A stretch of 64,000 nt of DNA from Sulfotelmatobacter sp963788225 (lineage in GTDB: Bacteria; Acidobacteriota; Terriglobia; Terriglobales; Acidobacteriaceae), in the NCBI GenBank assembly GCA_963788225.1, contig CAWBGI010000003.1, positions 868,001-932,000 of the forward strand. The letters run 5' to 3'. A program made the position numbers and the translations under genes. The notes beneath the pieces are model-generated. The model was not told the DNA's origin and made no database searches. It saw nothing but the letters and a program-made list of their open reading frames with translations. This document shows, one piece after another, positions 17,380 to 26,907 of this stretch (positions within the stretch are counted from its first letter, which is position 1; each line of letters starts with the position of its first letter).

Positions 17380-17699
17380 AAGTAATGTTTGAACCCGCAC
17401 TTTGAGCCAGCGCATGCGTGCGCGACTCCGTACTACTTCTTTCGCCAAGCGTACAACAAGAAACCGCTTAAGCCGATAGCATGGTTGGTACTCGCCCGCA
17501 CAATGCGGCGCCTCTTTTTCACAGTGGTGACCCCGGCCAAAACTTCCGTACCCTATCGCCCACAGCACGCCTCTGGCAGACTTAGCTGGTTCGGCCTTGC
17601 TGGATATTCCCACCAGAAGAGCCTCGTGAAGGTGTATCGTTTCCGAATTGCTCCGCGCCGGTGGCCGTCTGTGCTGGTGAGGTCGATCAGGAGGATCTT
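17380..17699. promoter_or_regulatory. Divergent intergenic region, RiPP-like operon versus secreted protein gene
   Basis: About 320 bp separate the minus-strand peptide cluster from the plus-strand secreted protein gene, so promoters for both should lie here. On the plus side AGGAGG (17689-17694) is the ribosome-binding site for GTG 17700. I see no clear operator. A long open frame on the minus strand runs through but has no coding character upstream of the peptide. Confidence 0.45.
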
Positions 17700-18488
17700 G
17701 TGAAAAGCAAAATCGCTGTGGCATCGCTTGTTCTGTTGCTTGCCGGCGCTGGCATGGCTCAATCGGCGGCCGACCGCCAGATTCTGACCAATGCTCACGA
17801 GGCTTATTACAGTCTCCGCACACAAGGCGTGAACTCGTTCCAGTGTGATGTGACGCCCGATTGGAATTCCCTGCTGCAAGACGAGCGCAAATCGAAGCCC
17901 GATGCCGCCGATGCCGCCATCAAGATCCTCAACCAGCTTCACTTCGTCGTCAATTTCGGAGCAGACGGCAAATCCCACATGACGCACAACGAACTCACCG
18001 GGCAGACGCAGGAGATGAACAAGGCTCTGGCTCAAATCTATGGCGGCATGGAGCAGATGAGCTCGGGGTTCTTTGACACCTGGTCATTATTCATGTTCAA
18101 CAAGCCGTTCCCCGAGGCCAGCACTAAATTCGAATTGCAGCCCATAGGGGCTCTTTACACCCTTCATTATCTCGAGAGCGGCAGCGACATAGTGACCACC
18201 ATGTCGAAGGACCTCGCCATCAGCCAGTTGGTTGTCACCACTACGGAGTTTCACTCGAGCATTCATCCCACCCTCACCAAATCGGCGAATGGATTCCTGC
18301 TGAGTGGGTATGACGCCGACTACGACAGCGGCAAGCCAGAGGAACTTACTCATCTCAACGTAGTCGTTGATTATCAAATGGTGAGTGGGGTAGAGATGCT
18401 TCAGAAACTAGACCTGAAAGGGTCGTACGGAGGCAGCAAATTTTCCGTGCAACTCGGCTTTCAGGGCTGCCAGATCACCAAAAAGTAA
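17700..18488 (+). CDS. Secreted protein of unknown function
   Basis: 262 residues from GTG 17700 with AGGAGG six bases upstream; the in-frame sequence before it is not signal-like. Signal peptide VKSKIAVASLVLLLAGAGMAQ. The mature region, with no transmembrane helix and few cysteines, resembles a periplasmic lipid-carrier-like fold in its alternating strand pattern (KFELQPIGALYTLHYL, GFLLSGYDADYDSG, LTHLNVVVDYQMV), but I cannot assign a family. Divergent from the peptide cluster. Confidence 0.65.
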   Translation: MKSKIAVASLVLLLAGAGMAQSAADRQILTNAHEAYYSLRTQGVNSFQCDVTPDWNSLLQDERKSKPDAADAAIKILNQLHFVVNFGADGKSHMTHNELTGQTQEMNKALAQIYGGMEQMSSGFFDTWSLFMFNKPFPEASTKFELQPIGALYTLHYLESGSDIVTTMSKDLAISQLVVTTTEFHSSIHPTLTKSANGFLLSGYDADYDSGKPEELTHLNVVVDYQMVSGVEMLQKLDLKGSYGGSKFSVQLGFQGCQITKK

Positions 18489-18632
18489 ACAAATTCAATT
18501 TCCATCCTCCCAGCCTTCCGGGCGATCACACCTATTCCCGTCGAGTGCTGCCCGTTTTCGTAGTACTCTTTCAATGCAGGTTGGACGCTCGCCTTCCAGA
18601 TGTGCGTTCCAAGTCGATGAGGAGGTTGCTTC

Positions 18633-19181
18633 ATGAGTTCAGAGTTTCCGGACCCGGGGCCGGGTGCAGGCATCAATTCCCAGATAGCAATCAATCGCGC
18701 CCAGCCCGTGGTCCTGCGCAACAGCAGGTTCCTGATTGCAGTGACCTTGATAGGGAGCATGGCTGCGGCTCTCATGGCGGTCGGCATGGTACTCGGGATG
18801 TTTTCGCAACTTTTCCCGTTCAGTGACCTCAACGCAGCCAGAGGATGGAGCGCCCTGCGCTGGGCTGTCAGCGCCCTGGCTATGGGAACTATGTGCCCGT
18901 GGCTCTGGAAGTTGGGCCGCGCCATGGCGGGCTACGAGGTCCGAATGAACGACCGAGGGGTCGAGTTCATCCTGGGCACGAAGAAGATCCCTTCCAATCT
19001 TTCTCTAGCCTGGAACCAGATCGCCGCCATCAAGCACAAACGTATCGGCAACGCTCAACAATACTGGGTGCAAGGCACAGACGGGAGCGAGGCCAGATAT
19101 TCGTCCTACACGTTCTTCCGTCCAAAGAAGGTCGCCCGCCTGATCGCCGCCCGCGCCGGAGTGACGATCCAGGAAGCCTGA
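18633..19181 (+). CDS. Two-helix membrane protein with PH-like C-terminal domain
   Basis: 182 residues; ATG 18633 follows GAGGAGG. Two predicted membrane helices (FLIAVTLIGSMAAALMAVGM and WAVSALAMGTMCPWLWKLG) precede a cytosolic domain with MNDRGVEFILGTKK, LAWNQIAAIKHKRIG and QYWVQGTDGSEARYSSYTFF, the pattern of bacterial PH-like (YdbS/DUF-type) domains. Function unknown. Confidence 0.6.
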   Translation: MSSEFPDPGPGAGINSQIAINRAQPVVLRNSRFLIAVTLIGSMAAALMAVGMVLGMFSQLFPFSDLNAARGWSALRWAVSALAMGTMCPWLWKLGRAMAGYEVRMNDRGVEFILGTKKIPSNLSLAWNQIAAIKHKRIGNAQQYWVQGTDGSEARYSSYTFFRPKKVARLIAARAGVTIQEA

Positions 19182-19332
19182 TCGTTCTTGCATGACAGGC
19201 GACCCGGAAATCGCCTCAATTTCTCGGCGGCGAGCGAACCGTTGAGAATACGCGTTCCGGCTGACTGTTATCCTTTGTAGAAGCTTGGTCAGACTCCGAA
19301 TCTCTCGCTTCGGCCCTGTCCCTGAGGAAATC

Positions 19333-19908
19333 ATGGCCTCATTGATCGATGCCATCGACGTAAAGCGCAAAATGTTTTTCGAGGTCGAAAACACGCCATT
19401 CCTGTGCCTGGAGGCGGAAGTTTCCACTCCCACTGCCAGGGGCGCTCAAACCCTGGTCCGCCTGAAGATGCGCAATCTTCTCACCCGCGCAGTCTTTGAC
19501 CGGACATTCAAGGCCAGTGACCGGTTCAAAGAGCCCGATCTCGAAAAGGTTCCGGCATCCTACCTCTACAGCGACGGCGATGGTTTCTATTTCATGGACC
19601 AGGAGAACTTCGAAACCCTCACTTTATCTGGCGAGATGATCGGCGATTCTCAGGACTTTCTTGTGGAAGGGGCCATCATTCAGTTGCATAAGTACAATGG
19701 GAATCCTATCGGGTTGCAGTTGCCACCGCATGTGGAGTTGAGCGTCACCTATACCGAACCCGGCGCCCGTGGCGACGGCGCAAGCGGCAGTGTGACCAAG
19801 CCCGCGAAACTGGAGACCGGCATCGAGATCCGGGTTCCGCTCTTCATTAAAGAAGGGGAAAGAATCAAGGTTTCAACCGAGACGCGGGAGTTCGCGGGGC
19901 GTGTCTGA
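19333..19908 (+). CDS. efp: Elongation factor P homologue with atypical loop
   Basis: 191 residues from ATG 19333 (preceded by CTGAGG). All three EF-P domains are present: KOW-like N-domain, YLYSDGDGFYFMDQENFE in domain II, and GDGASGSVTKPAKLETG with VPLFIKEGERIKVSTET in domain III. EF-P relieves ribosome stalling at polyproline. The loop that enters the peptidyl-transferase centre reads TPTARGAQ (residues 32-39): there is no lysine at the tip as in the E. coli type, and the arginine is offset from the rhamnosylated arginine of the EarP type. It may act unmodified or carry another modification. Confidence 0.88.
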   Translation: MASLIDAIDVKRKMFFEVENTPFLCLEAEVSTPTARGAQTLVRLKMRNLLTRAVFDRTFKASDRFKEPDLEKVPASYLYSDGDGFYFMDQENFETLTLSGEMIGDSQDFLVEGAIIQLHKYNGNPIGLQLPPHVELSVTYTEPGARGDGASGSVTKPAKLETGIEIRVPLFIKEGERIKVSTETREFAGRV

Positions 19909-19950
19909 TCCCACGCCGATTCTGCGTGGCCGGATGATTCTAGAGAATGG

Positions 19951-20023
19951 AGCCGACGATCGGACTTGAACCGATGACCTGTCGATTACGAATCGACTGC
20001 TCTACCAACTGAGCTACGTCGGC
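19951..20023 (-). tRNA. tRNA-Thr (anticodon CGT)
   Basis: 73 nt. The acceptor stem gccgacg pairs with cgtcggc. D-arm agctcagttggtagagc; anticodon stem gtcga/tcgac with loop ttcgtaa, giving anticodon CGT; T-arm with ggttcaagtcc. No CCA is encoded. Reads ACG codons. Confidence 0.95.
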
Positions 20024-20214
20024 CTCTGGGTTGGACTGTTCCAGTTTATCAAAAGTCCGATCGCCGGTTCGCGTCAGTCGAGCAACTATGCAACTGCCTG
20101 CTCCGGCAGCAACTGACAGAAGCAAGTTGCTGGTGTAGGGCGATCTATTCGAGCATCGTATCGAACGGTCTTAGGTCAAAACGATCTTGGCGTACATATA
20201 TGAAGCTGTCTCGC

Positions 20215-21054
20215 CTACGCTGTCTTCGCCAGCTTGAGATCCTCTGGCCCCCGCACGGCGTAATGCTGCTCGGGGACGGGGAAACCTGCACGCGCAAACG
20301 TGTCGCGGATCATCCGGTTCGTGTCGAAATACACTTGCCAGTAGTGCTTGTTGTTGCAGTACGGGCGAACCGCGAGGACGGGGCCTGAAAGGTTGAACGT
20401 CAGAATCTCGACATCGGGCACTGGTTCTGCCATCACGTTCTCCACCTGCGCCAGCAATGGCTTTAGCAGCGCAATCGCTGCCTGTGGATCCACCCCGTGC
20501 GCCAATTGTGCGGTTAGTTCGACACGCCGGTAGGGGTTGGCCGAAAAATTCTGTATCGTGTCGCCGAAAACCTTGCCGTTGCTGATGATGGTCTTCACAT
20601 TGTCGGGCGTATTGAGAGTCGTTGCGAACAGTCCGATTTCCTCGACCGTGCCGGTAACCCCAGCGGCCGTTACGAAGTCCCCAACCTTAAACGGCTGCAG
20701 GATCACCAAGAATACTCCGCCGGCAAAGTTCGACAGTAATCCGGACCATGCCATGCCGATGGCGACGCCCGCCGCTGCAATCAATGCTGCAAAACTGGTG
20801 GTCTCAACCCCGAAGAACCCGAGAATTCCGATGACCAGCACAATATTCAACAGCGCTGCCACCGCCGAGTGGATGTAGCGGATCAGAGTGGGGTCAATCT
20901 TCTGCTTCGTCAGGGCGCTCCCGATCATTCGAAGCGCAATGCCGATCAGCCACCGGCCAACAATCCAGATGGCGATTGCTCCCAAAAGTCTCAAGCCGAC
21001 TGTCGTCAATAGAGTGGTTATGGTTTGCGTCATAGCGCTGAGATTGATGTTCAT
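20215..21054 (-). CDS. mscS: Small-conductance mechanosensitive channel (MscS family)
   Basis: 279 residues from ATG 21052-21054, preceded by AAGGAG. Three N-terminal helices (LGAIAIWIVGRWLIGIALRM and two more) lead into the pore-lining TM3 (FAALIAAAGVAIGMAWSGLL and SNFAGGVFLVILQPFKVGDF), then the beta domain (VTGTVEEIGLFATTLNTPDN) and the alpha-beta cage (VRPYCNNKHYWQVYFD). Releases solutes on hypo-osmotic shock. Confidence 0.92.
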   Translation of the reverse strand: MNINLSAMTQTITTLLTTVGLRLLGAIAIWIVGRWLIGIALRMIGSALTKQKIDPTLIRYIHSAVAALLNIVLVIGILGFFGVETTSFAALIAAAGVAIGMAWSGLLSNFAGGVFLVILQPFKVGDFVTAAGVTGTVEEIGLFATTLNTPDNVKTIISNGKVFGDTIQNFSANPYRRVELTAQLAHGVDPQAAIALLKPLLAQVENVMAEPVPDVEILTFNLSGPVLAVRPYCNNKHYWQVYFDTNRMIRDTFARAGFPVPEQHYAVRGPEDLKLAKTA

Positions 21055-21258
21055 ATTTTGCTCCTTCGCGGCCGGTTTCTGGCCTGGGAACACATGTTAC
21101 CTGCGGATTCGCCGCTTCGCTACGCTTGACTCTGGGCTAGGGCAAGACGATGTACGTTCGCTCAGGCACTAAGGTGGATAAGAAGAAACAGTGGCTTGAC
21201 TAGCATTCGGTGTTGAAGCATCGCCACGCGACTGCGGAGCGTTGAGCCAGTGTCCATC

Positions 21259-21747
21259 CTAAGCGGCGCGAGCGCCAACCAGGCTCTCATATTCCTGTTC
21301 GGATTCGCCCGGCAGCAGCACCCACATCGTGTACACGCCAATCGCCGTTCCCACTGGAATATTGATGAACAGCACAAGGAAGGCCAGCACCAGTGCCAGG
21401 GTGCGGGCCCATGGCTCACGATGCGTCAAGCCCCAGCCCGCGGTGAATCCGAGTGCCGATCCGCCGAGCACAATGATCGCGATTACACTCAACAACGGAC
21501 GCAGGAAAGCCGGCGCGCCTGCCGGGCCGCCGGGGGCGAGCAGGGTGTTGGCGACGATATACAGAACCACTCCGATGATGGAATTGAAGGCGGAGATGGC
21601 AAACCAGAAGATGCCCAGCAGATGAAGGTGCCTCTGCACGCGCCCCGGGCGCTGCATCATCATCACGGGCCCGATGATTTGTTTGCCGCATTTGCTGCAA
21701 AACGCCTGGCCGGGTTGTACTGTTGCGCCGCATCCATCGCAGAACAT
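21259..21747 (-). CDS. Zinc-ribbon membrane protein
   Basis: 162 residues from ATG 21745-21747 with GGGAGGAATTC upstream. The N-terminal zinc ribbon MFCDGCGATVQPGQ and AFCSKCGK (two CxxC) is followed by three or four membrane helices (LLGIFWFAISAFNSIIGVVLYIV, LLSVIAIIVLGGSALGFTAGWGL, TLALVLAFLVLFINIPVGTAIGV) and a short tail. Such proteins are widespread and uncharacterised. Confidence 0.75.
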   Translation of the reverse strand: MFCDGCGATVQPGQAFCSKCGKQIIGPVMMMQRPGRVQRHLHLLGIFWFAISAFNSIIGVVLYIVANTLLAPGGPAGAPAFLRPLLSVIAIIVLGGSALGFTAGWGLTHREPWARTLALVLAFLVLFINIPVGTAIGVYTMWVLLPGESEQEYESLVGARAA

Positions 21748-22125
21748 GAATTCCTCCCACGCCCACTTGTGAACCGTTACACGTCTCAACAAATGATACC
21801 CACCAGATGATACGCAAACCGCGCGCAAGAGTTCCGTCGCGTGGTTTCAGAATGCGGATTCGCTTTGCCACAAACGAAAAGGCCGCCCGGCAACAGGGCG
21901 ACCTTCTCTTTTCAAGGGAGAATAGTTCCAACGGAGGCTTAGATTCCGTCAAAACTTTCTTGTGACAAAATCTTATGAGCCGAAAAAGCAGGGTGTCAAG
22001 CAATTTTTGGTAAATAAATGTCTTTAGTTTCAATCACTTACAGAATCGATTAACACGGACACGAATCGTCCCAATTTGAGACGGAAAGGCGCCGAAACCA
22101 CCGTAAGCCGATATTTCTGAGGCAC
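21748..22125. other. Intergenic region with a hairpin terminator
   Basis: The only structure I see is the hairpin at 21878-21917. The rest is AT-richer sequence without coding character. Confidence 0.4.
21878..21917 (-). terminator. Rho-independent terminator candidate
   Basis: On the minus strand AAGGTCGCCC and GGGCGGCCTT pair around a seven-base loop and are followed by TTCGTTT; on the plus strand the same hairpin ends in CTCTTTT. It could end the DUF6599-type gene transcript (about 210 bp after its stop) or act in both directions. Confidence 0.5.
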
Positions 22126-23307
22126 TTAAGAACGGTTTGGGGTGTCCGAGGCTGGCGACGGGCGTGCCGATGACCCCTGCGGCGCCGCATCACCAAGGTC
22201 AAGAGAAATGAACTCATCCTCGTCGGCACGGCCGAAGATCGAGCCAGGGAAATAACGCCGCAATGCCACGCGAGCACCTCCAAATGCCAGTCCCGCCGCC
22301 AGAGAAATCGCACCCACAATAATGCAGAGGAGAATAATGTTGACCAGCAGGTTCGCGATGTTGTTCTTCTTGTCGAAGTACGTGTTCTCGTTCCAGGTGA
22401 CGCTGGCCTCGTAGTTCACCGCGCCCAAAAGCGTCTGCGCGTCGCTTTGTGAGAGCGGTCCCGCCGCGATCGCGATGATCGGCCCGCTGCGCTTGTCATA
22501 GAACGGTCCAACGTTTTCGACGGCTGCAACTCCGATCTGCGGCTGCGCGGCATGGTGTGCGTCATCGATGCGGCGCAAATGCTCAATGGCCACGGCCGGC
22601 GTCGGGTACTCAATCAGCATCAGGGTGGCTTCTCCGCTGGGAGTGGAATACTGTCCGAGCACTACTTCGGGATTGGTGCTGAAATCCACCAGATCCGCAG
22701 GCAGCGGAGATGCGATTGCACCCAACCCCAGCGGTCCCTCCGCATATTTCTCGGTATTCGCTTGATAGCCGTGATGTGGCATGAAAGCCAGAATCGGAGG
22801 CAGGTTAGCCGCATTCCCGCTGGCCCGCGGCAACAAACCGGCCAGTTCACGCAGATTTGCGGGCGACATCGGCGTCACCTGGCTGAATACGGCTTCCACC
22901 AGAATGTGCCCGCGATAAAACAGTACCCGCGGATTTGCCGAAGCGCCCTGATCGCCAATATCTTCCCGCGCCATTGCCGGCTGCACGTAGAACAAGTAGG
23001 CGCCGAAAGCGCCGCTGGCATCGGCAAACCGCGCGGCACGGACTTTCAGCGTACGCCCATCGTCACTTTTATAAGTAGCCGCTTCGAAATCCGTGAACCC
23101 ATATTCCTTGAGCAGCGCAGCATTGGTGGGATCGGCGGCAGCCGCATCTTTGCTGGCCTGAGCCGCGCCCTGAATCTGCCACCCGGCAAACTGTTTGGGC
23201 AGAATCGGCGGCGCGGGCGATTTCGCATCCGTGGTGGCCGCGAGGGCAACTCCGATGAGACACACAACGAGAGCCAATACAACAAGAAGAGGCTTTGGAC
23301 CGCGCAT
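22126..23307 (-). CDS. Secreted/anchored DUF6599-like protein
   Basis: 393 residues from ATG 23305-23307 (a GTG at 23325 is also possible). Signal peptide MRGPKPLLVVLALVVCLIG; a conserved 'ILPKQFAGWQ' opening, two related halves (one around VLFYRGHILVEAVF, one around ATLMLIEYPTPAVAIEHLR), then a C-terminal membrane helix (LLVNIILLCIIVGAISLAAGLAF) and a cytosolic acidic tail. The pattern fits the DUF6599 family of Acidobacteriota; role unknown, exposed outside the membrane. Confidence 0.7.
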   Translation of the reverse strand: MRGPKPLLVVLALVVCLIGVALAATTDAKSPAPPILPKQFAGWQIQGAAQASKDAAAADPTNAALLKEYGFTDFEAATYKSDDGRTLKVRAARFADASGAFGAYLFYVQPAMAREDIGDQGASANPRVLFYRGHILVEAVFSQVTPMSPANLRELAGLLPRASGNAANLPPILAFMPHHGYQANTEKYAEGPLGLGAIASPLPADLVDFSTNPEVVLGQYSTPSGEATLMLIEYPTPAVAIEHLRRIDDAHHAAQPQIGVAAVENVGPFYDKRSGPIIAIAAGPLSQSDAQTLLGAVNYEASVTWNENTYFDKKNNIANLLVNIILLCIIVGAISLAAGLAFGGARVALRRYFPGSIFGRADEDEFISLDLGDAAPQGSSARPSPASDTPNRS

Positions 23308-23378
23308 GGATAGACAGATGGGCACAGAATCCCCTTCTGTAATTAGACCACAGAGGAGGGGAAAAAGTTTCCGGAGGA

Positions 23379-25598
23379 CTACTGCCCGGCGCCCTTATCC
23401 ATCTTGCTAGCCACCTTAACCCCGCTCAGCCCGTTCACGTACTTGGCGATGCCGCGGTAGAGCGACTCGGCGATGCGCTGGCGGTATTCGGCGGTCTCCA
23501 GCCGCCGCTCGTCGGTGGGATTGCTGACAAAAGAAATCTCGGCAAGAATCGAGGGCATGTTCGCGCCGATCAGCACGATAAACGGAGCCTTCTTCACGCC
23601 CCGGTCGCGAATCGCCGGACTCTTCGCCGCCAGTCCGGTGTGCAGCGACTCCTGCACGTCCCCGGCAAACTCGCGCGACTCCTCAATCTTTTCTTTCAGC
23701 GCGATTTTCTTCACCAGATCCCGCAACTCATAAATCGACTTCTCGGAAACAGCGTTCTCGCGCGCTGCCACTTCCAGCGCTTCCGGGGAAGAAGTGAAAT
23801 TCAAATAGTAAGTCTCAACCCCGCGCGCGTCAGGATCGTGGCTCGAATTAGCATGGATCGAAACGAACAAATCCGCGCGCGCCTGGTTGGCGATGGCCGT
23901 CCGGGTTTCCAGGGGAATGAACGTGTCGTTCTTGCGCGTGTAAACCACTTCCGCTCCCAGCCGCGTCTCCAGCAGTTTGCCCAAACGCCGCCCCACGTCG
24001 AGAACGAGATCCTTTTCCTCCAGTCCATTGGGACCGATAGTTCCGGTGTCATGCCCGCCGTGGCCCGGATCAATCACAATCTTGCCGATCTTCAGTCCCA
24101 GCGCCCGAATCAGCGAACGGTCGCCGCCCGCAGTGGGCCTCGCCTCGTGAATGCTCGGTTCGGAAGCACGAGCGGTATTCGGCCCTGAAGCGTCCGGGTC
24201 ACCGTCGGCATCGTTGTCCGCTTCCTTCTTCGCAACCACCGTTTTCCGCGGCGACGATGACCTCTTCAATGCCTGTGAGTTCCGCTTCGCCGTCTTGGTC
24301 GAAGAGACGCTGTCATCGTCAGCCTCGACAATCTTCTTGACGACCGAAGTCGCAGGCTTCTTGGCAGCAAGGCTTCCCGATGCAGCGATGGCCGCCTCGT
24401 TACTGACGACCGTGTCGGCAGCTTTAACCGACGAGGCATCCTCAGCTACTTCCGCCGCGGCGCTCTCCGTGGCTTCGTTGTTCCGGGGCTGCTTCGCACG
24501 TCCATCCTTGCCATGAATGTCGATGATCAGCCGGTAAGGATCGGGCAACAAGAACGCGTCGTAATCGGACAGACTGTTGACCTCAAGCACCACCCGCGCG
24601 TTGCCCGGCCCAGACTGAGCTACGCGAACCTTCTTCAGGAAGCCGTCATCCACCTCAAAAGTCTTGCCCACGAGTATGGAGGCGAGCTTGGCATTGCGCA
24701 GATCGAACAAAATGCGCGATGGATTATCGATCCGCCGCGAATCAAACTTCACTTCTCCTTCCACGTCAATCGCAACCCGCGTGTAGTCGGGACTGGACCA
24801 GTGCCGGATGCCGGTAACGCGCGCAGGCCGCCCGGCAGGCGGCTCCGAGGATTCGTCCTTTCCGGACTGCGCCGCAGGGGATTGCGCAGAAGAAGCTTGT
24901 GTAGAAGAAGAAGGCGTGCGAGACGACTGCGCGCGGGAACCGCGACCGTCCCCAGCGGCTCTTACATTCTTGTTAGCGCTGCCGTTCCTGGCTGACTGTC
25001 TCTTCTCCGCCGCCCGCCCAGCCTGCGCAGCTTTCTGAGCCTGCGCTTCTTTAATTCCGGCGATGGCCTGCCGCGCATCGTCGGCTAGGCGGTTGTGCGG
25101 ATAACGCCGCAGAAACTCCTGGAAGGTCGCGCGTGCCGCGTCAGGATTATTGAGGTCGTCCTTGTAAATCTCGCCGATGGTGAACAGCCCATCGAAACGG
25201 TACCGGCTGCCGGGATACTCGCGGCGCAGGAACTTATACTGCGCGATGGCCTCGTTCAAAACTTTGTCGTCGTTGAAACGCCGTCCCATCTCCACCAGTG
25301 TCTCGGCGACCGCAACCACGCTGGGGTCAGCCTTAGGGGAAGTGGGCGCTCCCAGATAAACGGAGCGGTAGGCATTCAACACGCGCTGACAATTGAGCCG
25401 CGTCCGCTGCGCAGGAGGCCTCCCGTTCAGCGCCTCGCGCATCCGCTCCGCCGCAGCGAAATGTTCGCGAGCCCAAGCGTCGGAATGGTGCGCATGGGCG
25501 CGTGGGTGCGCCGCCAGAGCAGTAGAAGTGAACGCCGCGACCGCGGCGAGCGCAAGCAACGCTCTCCAAAGACGACGTTGGCGCGATGAGCCTTTCAA
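23379..25598 (-). CDS. amiC: N-acetylmuramoyl-L-alanine amidase with AMIN and TPR-like regions
   Basis: 739 residues. Signal peptide (MKGSSRQRRLWRALLALAAV through TALAA); TPR-like helices about 40-190 (KFLRREYPGSRYRFDGLFTI); a long low-complexity Ser/Ala linker; an AMIN domain about 262-365 (GIRHWSSPDYTRVAIDVEGE, RLIIDIHG) that targets the enzyme to the septum or peptidoglycan; a second linker; then Amidase_3. Zinc site: DPGHGGHDTG (His), EEKDLVLDVG (Glu), SIHANSSHDP (His); catalytic Glu in SILAEISFVSN. Cleaves the stem peptide from MurNAc during cell separation. It is larger than E. coli AmiC because of the two linkers. Confidence 0.9.
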   Translation of the reverse strand: MKGSSRQRRLWRALLALAAVAAFTSTALAAHPRAHAHHSDAWAREHFAAAERMREALNGRPPAQRTRLNCQRVLNAYRSVYLGAPTSPKADPSVVAVAETLVEMGRRFNDDKVLNEAIAQYKFLRREYPGSRYRFDGLFTIGEIYKDDLNNPDAARATFQEFLRRYPHNRLADDARQAIAGIKEAQAQKAAQAGRAAEKRQSARNGSANKNVRAAGDGRGSRAQSSRTPSSSTQASSAQSPAAQSGKDESSEPPAGRPARVTGIRHWSSPDYTRVAIDVEGEVKFDSRRIDNPSRILFDLRNAKLASILVGKTFEVDDGFLKKVRVAQSGPGNARVVLEVNSLSDYDAFLLPDPYRLIIDIHGKDGRAKQPRNNEATESAAAEVAEDASSVKAADTVVSNEAAIAASGSLAAKKPATSVVKKIVEADDDSVSSTKTAKRNSQALKRSSSPRKTVVAKKEADNDADGDPDASGPNTARASEPSIHEARPTAGGDRSLIRALGLKIGKIVIDPGHGGHDTGTIGPNGLEEKDLVLDVGRRLGKLLETRLGAEVVYTRKNDTFIPLETRTAIANQARADLFVSIHANSSHDPDARGVETYYLNFTSSPEALEVAARENAVSEKSIYELRDLVKKIALKEKIEESREFAGDVQESLHTGLAAKSPAIRDRGVKKAPFIVLIGANMPSILAEISFVSNPTDERRLETAEYRQRIAESLYRGIAKYVNGLSGVKVASKMDKGAGQ

Positions 25599-25688
25599 GA
25601 TAACCCGCCCGTGCCCCGCTTGTTGAAACCGATTGGTTGAACCGATACCTGGGTGCCAGAGAGATTAAAGTAAAACCAATTCGCGAAC

Positions 25689-26576
25689 TTAATCCGTGTT
25701 GCTGATGTAGAGCACACCGCGCGCATCCCGTTGAACCGTAACCGGATCGTGCGAAGCGCCAGAGTTAAAGACGGACCCTCCGTAATACAAGTTCGTGATC
25801 CGCCGGACATAATTTTGCGTTTCGGCAAACCGCGGCACGCCGGAACTGCGCGCCACCGCCGTCGCCCCCGCGTTGTAAGCAGCCAGGGTCAGCCTGACGT
25901 CGCCGCCATAGCTTTCCAGCAACTGCTTTAAGTGTCGAACCCCGGCGTCCACGTTTTGTTCCGGGTCAAACGGATTTTTCACCTTCAACTGCCGTGCCGT
26001 CGCCGGCATCAACTGCATCAGCCCCATCGCGCCCTTTCGCGACACGGCGTTAGGGTTGAAGTTCGATTCCACCTTCACCACCGCGCGCACTAGGTTCGCG
26101 TCCACGTTGTGCCGTGCCGCAGCCTGCTCGATTGCGGTATCAATGTCCGCTGAAGTAGCCAGCGGGCCGTGGAAGTTTGCCGCGGCAATCTTGTCGCTTG
26201 CCGATTGGCCGGAATCACGCCCCAGGTATTCATGCACCTCGGCCGCCGCTGACTGCGCGGCCCGCATCACTGCCGCGTTCGGCGGAGGCACCGGCTTCCA
26301 CCGGTTCTCTTTGGAACTCCAGTACTTAAGCGCGCGCCGGGGCGCTTCCGATGTTTCCGCATGGCGGGGCGGAGCCGCCGCCACAGAATCGTTCACGTAG
26401 ATCTTCCGGCCATGCTCATCGCTGGCTGTGATCTTCGTGGCTGGAGTCTTTTCAGCAAGTCCATCGCCACCCTCGGCGGCGCGGAGCAGTGGCGTAAGAG
26501 AAAGAGAGGTCGCGGCTAAAGTACTGGCCATCAGTGCGATATGCAGGCGCTTTCGCATTACCGGGCGTATCCTCAT
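25689..26576 (-). CDS. Lytic transglycosylase (SLT domain)
   Basis: 295 residues from ATG 26574-26576; N-terminal signal sequence (MRKRLHIALMASTLAATSLS). The catalytic domain starts about residue 165: VRAVVKVESNFNPNAVSRKG with the catalytic glutamate in KVESNFNP, then AMGLMQLMPATARQLKV, DPEQNVDAGVRHLKQLL and LAAYNAGATAVARSSGVP. Cleaves peptidoglycan glycan strands with formation of 1,6-anhydroMurNAc. Directly downstream of the amidase's own reading direction (amidase lies on the 3' side), so a cell-wall turnover pair is likely. Confidence 0.88.
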   Translation of the reverse strand: MRIRPVMRKRLHIALMASTLAATSLSLTPLLRAAEGGDGLAEKTPATKITASDEHGRKIYVNDSVAAAPPRHAETSEAPRRALKYWSSKENRWKPVPPPNAAVMRAAQSAAAEVHEYLGRDSGQSASDKIAAANFHGPLATSADIDTAIEQAAARHNVDANLVRAVVKVESNFNPNAVSRKGAMGLMQLMPATARQLKVKNPFDPEQNVDAGVRHLKQLLESYGGDVRLTLAAYNAGATAVARSSGVPRFAETQNYVRRITNLYYGGSVFNSGASHDPVTVQRDARGVLYISNTD

Positions 26577-26799
26577 GGCGAAGACAAAGTGAAACAGAAC
26601 TAGAAAGACAGACTTCACCCTCGCATTATGCTACCCGGAACCTGACGGAGAACTTCCAACCAGAGTAGAACGATTATAGGCCCGGAACGAGCCAGCGGCA
26701 ACCTATCTGAAGGGCGTAGAACCACCAGAGTAATCTCGGTAACAGATTGAAAACACTGTGATTATACCGACCTCATACTTGGCTGTTTGGAAACGGTAT

Positions 26800-26907
26800 T
26801 TACTTCTGGCTCAGAAGATAGAAGTCGGCATGGCCGCTGGGGCGCGAGTAGCCCACCGAGGAAAGATCTTTGGAGGAGTCATAGGCGTTGCCAGAGTAGC
26901 CCAACGT
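26800..26907 (-). other. In-frame open extension beyond the TPR gene's TGA
   Basis: After the stop of the TPR gene (TGA, 26908-26910) the same frame stays open for 35 codons and reads LGYSGNAYDSSKDLSSVGYS, then RPSGHADFYLLSQK before TAA at 26800-26802. Its composition is protein-like. It could be a lost C-terminus, a separate remnant, or chance. Confidence 0.3.

Noticed and set aside
17200..17823. A 207-codon minus-strand frame through the intergenic region
   Set aside because: Only the last 59-70 codons have coding character; the upstream part is promoter space and overlaps the start of the divergent secreted gene.
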